26,303 nt of DNA from assembly GCA_910578395.1 (NCBI GenBank), contig CAJTPZ010000017.1, forward strand, positions 1-26,303. Direction: 5' to 3'. Shown here piece after piece: positions 7,922 to 16,238 of the stretch. This stretch comes from an uncultured Muribaculaceae bacterium. GTDB taxonomy: Bacteria > Bacteroidota > Bacteroidia > Bacteroidales > Muribaculaceae. The notes beneath the pieces are model-generated. The model made no database searches. It saw only the letters and a list, made by a program, of their open reading frames with translations, and was not told the origin of the DNA. Each line of letters begins with the position of its first letter. Position 1 is the stretch's first letter. The position numbers and the translations under genes are program-made.

Positions 7922-9181
7922 TTAGATCTGAGGATATATCTTTTTGATAACCCAAGGCTTAACCGATACCGAAATATTTACGTTCATATCGGCCGGCATG
8001 ATCTTGTCAGAAAGATTCTGGGTAGTGATCTCAAAGCTCTGAACCTTGTAGACATATCCGTTGTAGAACTGGATAGCAGCCGACTGGGTGTTGTGGTAAT
8101 CCTCTACGAAACCGTTGATATTAAGGTAACGGATACCGGCTTTTTCATCGCTTACTCCATTATCCTTATCCCTTTTGGTTACGTCGACGAGCTGCTTGTC
8201 GCCGTCTTCGTTTTTCAGATAAACCTTCAGGTTCGAAACCTTCACGATAAGGCGGAGACCATAGTGTTCGTTGTCCTCACGAATCTCCGACTTGGCGAAG
8301 AAAGGATATACCCATGACTTTCCCTTCTCGGTAGGATAGAAAGTTGTGACCTTCTTGGCCGAAGCGCCTTCGCCTACTGTCGATTCAACGCCTCTTATAT
8401 CATAGTTCACAAGATAAGGCCACGACTTGAAGAACTCATGGAGCTCGACGGCAGGATCAGCGGCGTCATAGTCGGGAGCTGTCCAGTAATCGCGGTTCGA
8501 CAGCTGGCTGATAGCCATTCTGTCATAGAAACCTGCAAGGCCGATACCCTCGATAGTGTATTCGACCACGTCGGGACCGGGAGTGATTTTGTCGATCTCG
8601 ATACGCGCGCACATAGGCTTCATCTCAAGAGCGGCGCCCATCATGCCCTTGCCGGTGCTTGTGAGCTGCTTCATGTCATAGAGAGCTACATGGCTCATGT
8701 TGTCGGCATACTGGTTTTTGAGATAAATCACCTTATTGAGAACGTCGGTGTGGAAGCGGATTGTTCCGTTGTGGAACTCTGCTGCGCTGAGCTCCTCCTC
8801 CGATACGTTTGCCACGATAGCCACATTGGTGACATCACCGGGAACACCCTCGAAAGTCTTACCCTTGCGAAGATCATCAAGAAGGACTGTGTGATCGGTC
8901 AGATCAGCCTGCGATGCATCGGTTACAATCTCATAGTGCTTGCGGATAGCCGATTTCGGTGTTCCGAAAATAATGAAACCGTTATGGAACTCAGTGATGT
9001 CCGACTCAGTCTTAGGATTCTCTGTCATACGTGAGGACGGTCCTGCAACGTTGTCGAGCTTGATGAATACACGTCCGTTGGGGTGGATCTCCTCAATTTC
9101 TGATCCATTCTCCTCGGATGAACATGCGCCTAATCCGACAAGCATCGAACTCAGCGCCAGCACAGAAAGAAATTTTTTCAT
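7922..9181 (-). CDS. Mfa1-family major fimbrial subunit (419 aa)
   Basis: Probable main pilin of the fimbria. The signal peptide MKKFLSVLALSSMLVGLGAC (lipid Cys 20) fixes the start at 9181; an upstream in-frame ATG at 9271 would add an unlikely 30-residue extension. Landmarks of the Mfa1 family are a PSSRMTENPK segment near residue 50 (Arg available for protease maturation), VTNVAIVANVSEEELSAAE, a metal/loop region VALYDMKQLTSTGKGMMGAAL, and KPMCARIEIDKI at the start of the C-domain. The ending YNGYVYKVQSFEITTQNLS then NVNISVSVKPWVIKK matches the typical C-terminal strands. The mature protein would polymerise by strand exchange outside the cell. It lies 135 nt downstream of the DUF3575 gene and 14 nt upstream of the anchor gene. 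Confidence 0.87.
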   Translation of the reverse strand: MKKFLSVLALSSMLVGLGACSSEENGSEIEEIHPNGRVFIKLDNVAGPSSRMTENPKTESDITEFHNGFIIFGTPKSAIRKHYEIVTDASQADLTDHTVLLDDLRKGKTFEGVPGDVTNVAIVANVSEEELSAAEFHNGTIRFHTDVLNKVIYLKNQYADNMSHVALYDMKQLTSTGKGMMGAALEMKPMCARIEIDKITPGPDVVEYTIEGIGLAGFYDRMAISQLSNRDYWTAPDYDAADPAVELHEFFKSWPYLVNYDIRGVESTVGEGASAKKVTTFYPTEKGKSWVYPFFAKSEIREDNEHYGLRLIVKVSNLKVYLKNEDGDKQLVDVTKRDKDNGVSDEKAGIRYLNINGFVEDYHNTQSAAIQFYNGYVYKVQSFEITTQNLSDKIMPADMNVNISVSVKPWVIKKIYPQI

Positions 9182-9316
9182 AACTGCGGATTGGTGAAAG
9201 TATACTTTGATAGTTTGATTTTGATTCGCATATAGCGACCGGCAGCTCCGAAGCTTTTGCTTAGGAACCACAGGTATATTTTTTGGCGGACCGCTGATGC
9301 GGACACCCTGTTTTCT

Positions 9317-10042
9317 TTAGAAGCGCCAGGAAACGTTCAGGGCAAAACCTGAAAGCACAAACTGGTTCTTGTCGATGCGCTGACACAGACAGCGGTCACC
9401 GGCGGAATTGTAGACATACTTCTTGACCTCGGTCGAACGATAGCCGGCACGTACATTGAACTCCAGTGCCAGACCCTTCCACACAGGATAAAGATAACCT
9501 ACTGAAAGACCGGTACCCCAGAAATGGCCGGTGTAATTGCGTTCGGGATCTATATCGTTGTAATCGCCGAGTTGTCCGTAGATACCTCCGAAAAATCCAC
9601 GGAATGTGGCATCCTTCTTAAGCCAGTAGCGCGGCTCGAGGACATAAGAGGTAAATCCTTGGAACTTCTCCCCCTTAGCGTAATGATGTTCGCTATAGGC
9701 GGCTGTAAACCTTACTGAAAACTGTTTCTTGAAATAAAATTCGCCAAACACATTGGCTCCCCATGTAGTGTACTTGAGATCAGGCATCACACCTACCCAC
9801 TCAAGCAGATTGGTACCGACATTCCATTTCGGATGCTCCACAATGCGCACCGATGATGTGTCGGTTGCAATGGTGTCGGTCGACGAATAAGTTACCACAG
9901 CCTCAGCTGATGGCGATCCAGATAACGGCATGTCGCCGTTGGTGATTCTCTCACCTGCCTCTGTTTTTATCGTAGCGAGAACGATGCAAGCAAAACAAGA
10001 GGCAATTTTCATTCTTGACAAGAATGTAAGATTGGTTTGCAT
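9317..10042 (-). CDS. DUF3575 outer-membrane-type protein of fimbrial operon (241 aa)
   Basis: Matches the DUF3575 family, found at the head of many Bacteroidales fimbrial operons. Its biochemical role is unknown. A signal peptide is followed by a disordered Thr/Ser-rich stretch (about residues 35-70). Then comes the conserved block WNVGTNLLEWVGVMPDLKYT near residue 75 and alternating amphipathic strands rich in Tyr/Phe (NVFGEFYFKKQFSVRF, LEPRYWLKKDATFRGFFGG, GTGLSVGYLYPVWKGLALEFN), ending in Phe, as in an outer-membrane beta barrel. Two starts are possible: 10042 or Met11 at 10012, and the second gives a shorter signal peptide. It is the first gene after the operon promoter at 10159-10189. 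A barrel role in pilus assembly is inference. Confidence 0.85.
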   Translation of the reverse strand: MQTNLTFLSRMKIASCFACIVLATIKTEAGERITNGDMPLSGSPSAEAVVTYSSTDTIATDTSSVRIVEHPKWNVGTNLLEWVGVMPDLKYTTWGANVFGEFYFKKQFSVRFTAAYSEHHYAKGEKFQGFTSYVLEPRYWLKKDATFRGFFGGIYGQLGDYNDIDPERNYTGHFWGTGLSVGYLYPVWKGLALEFNVRAGYRSTEVKKYVYNSAGDRCLCQRIDKNQFVLSGFALNVSWRF

Positions 10043-10158
10043 ATTGTTTTAGTTACCTATAAATCTATCCCTTACTCTTAGGGACAAGTTTAAATTATTC
10101 TCAGATCATGGTGGACCATATATGTCCAGACATTAGTATGCCTGATACAAATCCGGCG

Positions 10159-10189
10159 CAAATTTATTTTTTAAGTAAATATGTGCAAA
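10159..10189 (-). promoter_or_regulatory. Promoter of the fimbrial operon
   Basis: On the minus strand a TTTG at 10189-10186 is followed after 19 nt by TAAATTTG at 10166-10159, a full match to the Bacteroidetes consensus TTTG-N19-21-TAnnTTTG. Transcription would start near 10152, giving a leader of about 110 nt. The leader holds competing small inverted repeats (ATGGT/ACCAT at 10108-10119 and TGGAC/GTCCA at 10112-10128) that could form alternative hairpins. Confidence 0.7.
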
Positions 10190-10214
10190 TACCTGTTAAC
10201 TCAATTTAAAAATA

Positions 10215-10223
10215 CCCCCCCCC
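10215..10223. repeat. G9 homopolymer upstream of fimbrial promoter
   Basis: Nine consecutive C on the plus strand, meaning G9 on the fimbrial coding strand. The tract lies 25 nt upstream of the -33 element, in otherwise AT-rich DNA. Homopolymer G/C runs of this size are slippage-prone in many bacteria, and a tract at this distance could change promoter strength or regulator spacing. The second G9 of the window has nearly the same placement (20250-20258). Confidence 0.9.
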
Positions 10224-10266
10224 TATTTAATATTTATTAACACTCGCGCCGGATTATTGCCTGTTA

Positions 10267-10298
10267 TTGGTACTCATATCAAAAAAGATATAACTTTG
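10267..10298 (+). promoter_or_regulatory. Promoter of the DUF5106 lipoprotein gene
   Basis: TTGG at 10267-10270 is followed after 20 nt by TAACTTTG at 10291-10298, a strong match to the Bacteroidetes promoter. The start codon is 22 nt further on. This promoter shares the 278-nt divergent region with the fimbrial promoter. Confidence 0.75.
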
Positions 10299-10320
10299 TG
10301 CACAGCTAAAACACCTGATC

Positions 10321-11268
10321 ATGAAACTTACAGACGCGTTTATCTCATTGTGTTGCACGATATTGACCTTGTCATGCGCCGGCAACGGTTCTGATTCAAG
10401 ACCTCATACCCAGATTAAGACTGCCACTGATGACAATCTGTTAATACCTGAAGTACCTGTGACCGTAGTCGGATCACAGGCGATTGCCGCATATACGATA
10501 ATGCACTATTGGGACAACATGGATTTCTCCGACACGACACGCGTCAATGACGACAGGTTTATGGAGCAGAATTTTGCCGGATATCTGTCGGCATTCCCTT
10601 ATGCCGGCTACGACGATGCCGCAAATGCGGCGGAAGCCCTTATGAAAAAAGCCGAAGTATCTCCGCAGGCATATTATAGGGTAATGGATATTGCCGAACG
10701 ATTCCTCACAAGCCCCAACTCGTCAATGCGGGATGAAGAAACATACTATCTGTTTCTTCAGGCCATCGACCGGTCAGAATTTCTCGACGATACACGTCGT
10801 ATAAGAGTCAGGGCACAGATCGCCGATGTGCTCAAAAACCGTTGTGGAACACCTGCCTCCGACTTTGCCTTCACCGATAACCGGGGACGGCGCACATCGC
10901 TATATCGTGAAGCATCGGAAAACCAGGTACGCCTGATTGTCTTCTATGATCCTGAATGCAGCCATTGCCATGAGATAATGACCTCTCTGAAACAGTCGGA
11001 AATCCTTGCAGCCGCACTACAGGCTGGTGTTATAAAAGTTATCGCCGTCTATCCCGACGGCGATAAGGACATATGGCAGAAAGCCCGTGACTCAATGCCT
11101 GACACATGGATAAACGGAATGTCACCAGACGGAGAAGTCAGCGAAAACGAAATCTACACGCTTCCGGCCATGCCTGTAATGTACCTGATTGCTCCTGACA
11201 ACACAGTGCTGCTCAAAGACACTACACAGCCTGCGGTCGAAGAGTGGCTTCTTGCCAACTTTCAATAA
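10321..11268 (+). CDS. DUF5106 / thioredoxin-fold lipoprotein (315 aa)
   Basis: A lipoprotein (LTLSC, lipid Cys 19) with a helical DUF5106-type region (about residues 50-175) and a C-terminal thioredoxin-like domain (about 176-315). The redox motif CSHC is at 213-216 within VFYDPECSHCHEIM, and the cis-proline is at 285 in LPAMPVMYL. The domain starts with the AhpC/TSA-like phrase GTPASDFAFTDNRG. It should act in the periplasm as a thiol-disulfide oxidoreductase; the substrate is unknown. Transcription is divergent from the fimbrial operon, whose proteins have few cysteines except the FISUMP CPAGW/RCVRD pair, so help in folding those is possible but only an inference. It ends 11 nt from the convergent Sel1 gene with no terminator visible between. 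Confidence 0.85.
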   Translation: MKLTDAFISLCCTILTLSCAGNGSDSRPHTQIKTATDDNLLIPEVPVTVVGSQAIAAYTIMHYWDNMDFSDTTRVNDDRFMEQNFAGYLSAFPYAGYDDAANAAEALMKKAEVSPQAYYRVMDIAERFLTSPNSSMRDEETYYLFLQAIDRSEFLDDTRRIRVRAQIADVLKNRCGTPASDFAFTDNRGRRTSLYREASENQVRLIVFYDPECSHCHEIMTSLKQSEILAAALQAGVIKVIAVYPDGDKDIWQKARDSMPDTWINGMSPDGEVSENEIYTLPAMPVMYLIAPDNTVLLKDTTQPAVEEWLLANFQ

Positions 11269-11279
11269 CGTCCGAGACT

Positions 11280-12554
11280 TTATCTGAGTTTCCAGCCTCC
11301 GATACCGAACACCCCTTTTTTAAATCTTGCCCTGTTGCGTGATGCCTCCTCCGAGCCATATTCGATGGCTCGGTCGAAATAACCTATGCCCTTTTCTATA
11401 TCTGCCTCTGTGCCGCGGCCGAAAGCATAGGCGACACCAAGCGCATTCAGCACCATGGCATCGAGAGGTTCCCACACTTCATCGATGACATCCTCGACTT
11501 CAGCAAGGCGCTTAAAGGCCATTTCATCATCCTGAACCGTCCCGAGTCCGTTCTGGTGCAGGATAGCAAGTTCGGCCGCCTGCTGCCACCTGTTCTCCTC
11601 ATCACTGTTGTCATAAGACCTCGCGAGCCATACAAAAGCTTTGGCGTAATCCTGGGTTATATTGCCGCGACCTTCAAAATAAAAATTTCCGACCTGAAAC
11701 TGAGCTCGTGCATGACCTGACTTTGCAGCAATAAGATAATACCTGAAAGCCTCATCGATATCTTCATCCACCCCATACCCGTTGGCGTAGCACACCGCTA
11801 CATTATAGGCCGATTGAATATCTCCCATGTCATAAGCCTTACGATAGCGTCCGAACACCTCTTCCTCACAATCCTCGTATTCATCTTCAAGGTATTTGCC
11901 ATAGTCGCTGCACACCCTCGGATCATTGCCGTCGGCCAGACGCTCGAAATATTCTTCATAACAGTCGGTGTCGATATCTCCGAGCTCCGACTCATAAATT
12001 GTGCGGTAATTACCGAAACCTGCCGTCAGACCCGCGTCAAACGACCGCTCGTAAAACTTGGCGGCAATCGGATAAGCCCAGGCCTGATAAGATTCCTCAT
12101 CTTCAAAATCATCGGCCGAATCCTTGTTGATTACCATATAATCGCCCCAGAAATACACATTGGCAATCATATAGTTGCAAAAAGCGTCACCACACTCTGC
12201 CTGCCGGGAAATCTCGGCAAAAGCATCGGCAAGCGATCCGAATGGCATGTCACGCTCTACCGAAGGAGTCAGATTGTCGTTGCGCAACGCACACAACACC
12301 CCCGACGCGCTTCCAAGCAATATACTGCGTTTCAACAACTGTGATGCCTTGTCTTCGTCGGTCGCAAATCCACCGCCGTCCCACACATACTCCTCCCCCA
12401 TATTACAACGGGCAAGATAACAGAATGCATCGGCATCTCCATTTTCAGCCGCTTTTTCAAGCATTTCATACCCCTTTTGCATCTCTTCGGGGTCAAAACT
12501 CATCCATATCATCTCGATGGCGCGAGCCACCTCTTTGCTATATTTTCCGTTCAT
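11280..12554 (-). CDS. Sel1-like repeat protein (424 aa)
   Basis: An acidic, all-helical repeat protein with no signal peptide. Several Sel1/TPR-like units can be read. Examples are AFCYLARCNMGEEYV (about 43-57), AYNVAVCYANGYGVDEDIDEAFRYYLIAAKSGHARAQFQVGNFYFEGRG in the middle, then AILHQNGLGTVQDDEMAFKRL and LNALGVAYAFGRGTEADIEKGIGYFDRAIEYGSEEA near the end. The spacing of A.Y.LG..Y..G.G units fits Sel1 repeats, which act as protein-interaction scaffolds. No catalytic domain is seen. It is the last gene of a three-gene unit, 21 nt after the unknown 251-residue protein, and its partners give no firm clue to its role. Confidence 0.8.
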   Translation of the reverse strand: MNGKYSKEVARAIEMIWMSFDPEEMQKGYEMLEKAAENGDADAFCYLARCNMGEEYVWDGGGFATDEDKASQLLKRSILLGSASGVLCALRNDNLTPSVERDMPFGSLADAFAEISRQAECGDAFCNYMIANVYFWGDYMVINKDSADDFEDEESYQAWAYPIAAKFYERSFDAGLTAGFGNYRTIYESELGDIDTDCYEEYFERLADGNDPRVCSDYGKYLEDEYEDCEEEVFGRYRKAYDMGDIQSAYNVAVCYANGYGVDEDIDEAFRYYLIAAKSGHARAQFQVGNFYFEGRGNITQDYAKAFVWLARSYDNSDEENRWQQAAELAILHQNGLGTVQDDEMAFKRLAEVEDVIDEVWEPLDAMVLNALGVAYAFGRGTEADIEKGIGYFDRAIEYGSEEASRNRARFKKGVFGIGGWKLR

Positions 12555-12575
12555 TTTAAGCTATATAAATCAATC

Positions 12576-13331
12576 TCAACATTTGATTTCCTCCCAGTCG
12601 TCTGTCAGAGTCGGGAATTTTCGCTCATTATAATAATCATTCAGCCAGCGCATTACATGACCTCCATACGGCGTCGTAACACGGAAAACACGCAGTTTTC
12701 CTCCACAAAGGCCCTCGATCTCAACCACATAGCCATCTTCATTAAAACAAACTCCGATATATCCGTCAAGATCCTCTCCCGTATATAACATCATACTCTC
12801 TGAATCTCCACGCTCAACCTTCTGCAGTGCAGCCATAACATCCTCCTGATCAAATCGTTTAAAAGGCGTACGGTCTATATAGAGAACAAGAGGTGAAGGA
12901 GCGTCTGGTGATTTGATCAGTTGCTGTTTCTCCCATCGGTCATCAAGTGGAGGAACTATGCTGTTGCTGAAGAAATCAAAAAAAATCCTCGTAGCATCAT
13001 CGGCTTCAATCTTTCCTGACGACTTGAACCTAAGCATATCATCATTGTCGTTCACGTAAATGCATACGCTCATTTCACACTCATCGCCATCATATCCCCA
13101 CACAATCGTATGACACTCCCCCGCTTCAGTAATCACCGGCCGGCATCTGGTAAGCTCGATATAACCCGTCTTTAAATTGTAGACATAATCGGCTATCAGC
13201 TGTTCGGTGACATTCGACGTCGATTCCTTGCCAACGCTTTCATAAAGTACATAATGTGCGTCATCGGCAACCTCTTCCGTCTGATGCCCCGACCGTAAAA
13301 ACATCTCTTTGATTCTGCCAGTCAATCCCAT
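12576..13331 (-). CDS. Hypothetical cytoplasmic protein (251 aa)
   Basis: I do not recognise a family. The protein has no signal peptide or membrane segment, is acidic and has a mixed alpha/beta look, with strands such as ECHTIVWGYDGDECEMSVCIYVN and a C-terminal segment GGHVMRWLNDYYNERKFPTLTDDWEEI. The latter resembles in general style the small Trp/Asp-rich SMI1-like or immunity-type proteins, but no diagnostic motif supports that. The gene begins 6 nt after the stop of the lipoprotein gene and ends 21 nt before the Sel1 gene, so the three are likely one transcript. The reading frame is intact. Confidence 0.7.
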   Translation of the reverse strand: MGLTGRIKEMFLRSGHQTEEVADDAHYVLYESVGKESTSNVTEQLIADYVYNLKTGYIELTRCRPVITEAGECHTIVWGYDGDECEMSVCIYVNDNDDMLRFKSSGKIEADDATRIFFDFFSNSIVPPLDDRWEKQQLIKSPDAPSPLVLYIDRTPFKRFDQEDVMAALQKVERGDSESMMLYTGEDLDGYIGVCFNEDGYVVEIEGLCGGKLRVFRVTTPYGGHVMRWLNDYYNERKFPTLTDDWEEIKC

Positions 13332-13337
13332 GTCACT

Positions 13338-13817
13338 TTATTTCGACAAATCTTTATGCAAAACAAGATCCAACTGATAAAACCGGGAATAGTTGCCGTA
13401 ACGTACCATGAATATCTTGTCACCGCTTTCTTCTCTCAAAAAATAATAAGATTGCCCGTCATCACTCTTCCGGCACTCCCATATCGTCTCATCATTTTCA
13501 CCTCGAAGTGTATAAAGATTGCCATCAACGGTTTCCAACTCATTGTCATCCCTCATAATGCTGATTGTAAACACACCGTCACCACTATGCTGATAGCCGT
13601 AGACCGACAGCACACAGCCAATGCTGTTCTCCACAACACCCTCATACACCCTAAGCTGCAACTTTCCGAGATCTTCCGAAGTTCTGAGACAGACCTTTAC
13701 AGAGTCCTGCCCGATACAGCCGGTCCCCGGTGTCTCACAGTGATGTATTCTATTTGAGTCGGCGACACAACCGCCCAGCAACGCAGCCGCAAATACATAC
13801 AAAAAAGATATTCTCAT
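13338..13817 (-). CDS. Small hypothetical lipoprotein (159 aa)
   Basis: First gene of the three-gene unit. A short signal peptide MRISFLYVFAAALLGGC has a lipobox LGGC with lipid Cys 17, so the protein is membrane-anchored on the periplasmic side or at the surface. The rest is a compact, strand-rich domain (DSVKVCLRTSEDLGKLQLRVYEG, CVLSVYGYQHSGDGVFTISIMRDD, SYYFLREESGDKIFMVRYG) with three further cysteines in the N-terminal region. No family is recognised. A TATCTTTG -7 element lies 45 nt upstream. Confidence 0.75.
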   Translation of the reverse strand: MRISFLYVFAAALLGGCVADSNRIHHCETPGTGCIGQDSVKVCLRTSEDLGKLQLRVYEGVVENSIGCVLSVYGYQHSGDGVFTISIMRDDNELETVDGNLYTLRGENDETIWECRKSDDGQSYYFLREESGDKIFMVRYGNYSRFYQLDLVLHKDLSK

Positions 13818-13861
13818 CTACAATTCAGTAACTACAGAACTCATCCTTTATTTTCTAAAGT

Positions 13862-13869
13862 CAAAGATA
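13862..13869 (-). promoter_or_regulatory. Probable -7 element for the lipoprotein/Sel1 operon
   Basis: TATCTTTG on the minus strand matches TAnnTTTG exactly and lies 45 nt before the start codon at 13817. I could not find a well-placed -33 TTTG, so this is a partial promoter call. Confidence 0.5.
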
Positions 13870-13924
13870 CAATTTCACGCTGCAAAAAGAATTTCCGAAA
13901 CTGATTTTCTACAGACAAATTACT

Positions 13925-13932
13925 TAACTTTG
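13925..13932 (+). promoter_or_regulatory. Probable -7 element for the glycosyltransferase pair
   Basis: TAACTTTG matches the Bacteroidetes -7 consensus and lies 40 nt upstream of the ATG at 13972. The expected -33 position (about 13901-13904) has CTGA rather than TTTG, so upstream support is weak. Confidence 0.5.
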
Positions 13933-13971
13933 TAATTGTTCAAAATTATATAGCCATACTTAAATCCACCT

Positions 13972-14997
13972 ATGTCAAGACGCATTACAGATAATAATGC
14001 TGCATTAGCCGATACAAATCCATTGGTTTCTGTAATTATTCCGGTATATAATGTGGAGAATTACATTCAACGCTGTATAGAGAGCATCCTGTCGCAAACC
14101 TATCCTAATATAGAGCTTGTTATAATTGACGACGGTACTCCGGATAATTCTATAGGAATTGCCGAGAAACTGCTTGGAGACCGCAAAAATGCCCGTATAA
14201 TCCATCACGGACACAACAAAGGACTTACAGCAGCAAGGGAAAACGGCCTTAGACATGCCAATGGCAAATATGTAATGTTTGTCGATCCCGATGATCACCT
14301 TTTAGACATAAACGGCATAGAGGCCGGCGTCAGGGCTGCCGAGAAAAACAATGCCGATATGGTTGTTTACAGATTTCAGCGTGATTATGGCAAAGCCGGC
14401 GCCGATAAATCACATGTATCTGATTGTCTGGAAAACCCTCGCCTGTATTTTCGCAAAGTCATTCATCATAGAATGGATCACAATTTATGCTTCAAACTGT
14501 ATAATGCAAGCCTGTTCAGCAATAGTGGCATAACGTTCAATCATGGCATAGGTATGGGAGAAGATCTTGCTGTTTTCCCTAAGCTGGTTTATCATGCTGA
14601 GAGAATCATAGATCTTACAAACATTAATTTATATAACTATAACTGCAACAATCCCGATTCCTTCACCGCTAAAGGACTGACACCTACAGCTCTCAACAGT
14701 CTGATTATGGCAATAGACTCAACTGTTGAATTTGTAAAAACCACATGTTATGCCGAAGATGTCGACATTGTTGTCTCTCTAAACCGATTGTTATTGCTTG
14801 AATATACCGATCCCCGGTTGTGGAAAGATCTTTCCGGACTGTGGCCCGACAGTCCATGGAACCTTAAAGGCGCAAGATGGCAACACAGAATGTTTTTTAT
14901 ATTATACCGCATAGGATTACACAGTACGGCCCATTCTCTGGTCCTGTTGAAAAGAAAATTAAGACGGATAAAACTTTTTAGATTACTGAAAGCATGA
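13972..14997 (+). CDS. Family 2 glycosyltransferase (341 aa)
   Basis: A GT-A fold inverting glycosyltransferase. The nucleotide-sugar binding start VSVIIPVYNVENYIQRCIESILSQTYPNIELVIIDDG is at residues 19-55, with the Asp pair at 53-54. The metal-binding DxD-type motif is FVDPDDHL at 103-110, and GLTAARENGL lies between. The C-terminal 100 residues are variable and basic (LLKRKLRRIKLF), with no clear membrane segment. It should add a sugar to a lipid-linked surface glycan at the cytoplasmic face. Its stop overlaps the next gene by 4 nt (ATGA), so the two are translationally coupled. The donor sugar cannot be read from sequence; a diacetamido-uronic acid made by the neighbouring operon is possible. 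Confidence 0.87.
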   Translation: MSRRITDNNAALADTNPLVSVIIPVYNVENYIQRCIESILSQTYPNIELVIIDDGTPDNSIGIAEKLLGDRKNARIIHHGHNKGLTAARENGLRHANGKYVMFVDPDDHLLDINGIEAGVRAAEKNNADMVVYRFQRDYGKAGADKSHVSDCLENPRLYFRKVIHHRMDHNLCFKLYNASLFSNSGITFNHGIGMGEDLAVFPKLVYHAERIIDLTNINLYNYNCNNPDSFTAKGLTPTALNSLIMAIDSTVEFVKTTCYAEDVDIVVSLNRLLLLEYTDPRLWKDLSGLWPDSPWNLKGARWQHRMFFILYRIGLHSTAHSLVLLKRKLRRIKLFRLLKA

Positions 14998-16238
14998 AAA
15001 TTCTGATCATAACAAGGTATTTTTTCCCTCAGAATCTCATTGCAGCTTTCCGTCTTAATGCATTTGCAAAATACTTCAGTCTTGCAGGCCATGATGTGAC
15101 CGTTCTCACCGATGGTGAGCGCGATGAGACAACACAATGGAACGGATGCGAAGTCCATTACGTGAAAGATCCCGTAATGACCGATTCATATCTGAAAGAA
15201 TGCATTATACAAAAAAAGAAATGGAGGCTGAAACGTATTTTTATTTACTTGCAGCACCGCTTCTTCTACGAAGCCAGATATCTTTGGAAAACAAAAGCTT
15301 TAAAAAGAGCGAGAAAATTATGCTCGAACAATAATTATGACGTCATATTAAGTTCATTCGGAGATCTGTCGGCCCACATGATCACACTATCCTTGCGCCG
15401 GCATGGACATAATTTTTACTGGGTGGCCGACATGCGCGACGAAATGTCTAAAAATCCATTACTGAGTCCGTCAAACGTTAGGCGCATGGAATATCGTGAA
15501 CGAATGATACTTAACGAAGCCGACGTTGTAGTATCCGTGTCAGCCCCATTGATCGACGGTTTCAAATCAATGTGCAGGCATGACCGGTTTCTGGAAGTGA
15601 GAAACGGCTATGACTATGACGAAATACTCGATATAAACTTCCAGCCACAATTCACAATGGCCTATGTTGGAAATTTTTATGGACAGTGTTTTCCCGACAA
15701 ATGGTTTCGTGCATGTTCGGAATTACTTGACGAGCGTCTGCTTCCTCCCGATTTCAATATAAAAATAATCGGCGGAGACCTGACTCACAGCAGAATAATG
15801 GCATTCGTGCCTGAAAATATGACCCGCAATATAACCATTATCGACGAACTTCCTCACGACGAAGCCATAAAAGTTTCAGCTACAGGCACCGATGTGTTAG
15901 TCATGATGCACCCATCAGGACGCAAAGGTGTATATTCCGGCAAATTATTTGATTATCTCGCGACCAACAAGCCGATTCTTGCATTGTATGACTGCAACGA
16001 TGTAGCCGCCGCTCTGATTGCCGAAACCAACTCGGGGTTCGTTGTCGACGAGTCTGATAACGATGGAATCAAACGCCTGATTCTAAAATGTTACGGGATG
16101 TGGCAAAGACATGAGGTACTACCTCGGAATTGGGACAAAATACGGCAATACACTCGTCGGAACCAGACTCACATCCTGCTTGACCATATTACCAGGCACG
16201 TAGGCGCCACTAAAGACTCCAGTATTTCAGCGAAGTGA
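14994..16238 (+). CDS. GT4-like (GT-B fold) glycosyltransferase (414 aa)
   Basis: Begins with the GT-B N-domain signature MKILIITRYFFPQN...AFAKYFSLAGHDVTVLTDG. The C-domain begins near residue 220 (FTMAYVGNFYGQCFPDKWF) and ends with the donor-site region VMMHPSGRKGVYSGKLFDYLATNKPILAL, the typical place of the GT4 EX7E-like motif, although the first acidic residue of that motif is not obvious. It is a cytoplasmic enzyme for surface glycan assembly, coupled to the GT2 gene by an ATGA overlap. Its 3' end overlaps the convergent dehydrogenase gene by 29 nt, so both C-termini are encoded by the same DNA. Confidence 0.85.
   Translation: MKILIITRYFFPQNLIAAFRLNAFAKYFSLAGHDVTVLTDGERDETTQWNGCEVHYVKDPVMTDSYLKECIIQKKKWRLKRIFIYLQHRFFYEARYLWKTKALKRARKLCSNNNYDVILSSFGDLSAHMITLSLRRHGHNFYWVADMRDEMSKNPLLSPSNVRRMEYRERMILNEADVVVSVSAPLIDGFKSMCRHDRFLEVRNGYDYDEILDINFQPQFTMAYVGNFYGQCFPDKWFRACSELLDERLLPPDFNIKIIGGDLTHSRIMAFVPENMTRNITIIDELPHDEAIKVSATGTDVLVMMHPSGRKGVYSGKLFDYLATNKPILALYDCNDVAAALIAETNSGFVVDESDNDGIKRLILKCYGMWQRHEVLPRNWDKIRQYTRRNQTHILLDHITRHVGATKDSSISAK

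Noticed and set aside
11814..12559. Plus-strand frames opposite the Sel1 gene
   Set aside because: Antisense shadows of an obvious repeat protein.
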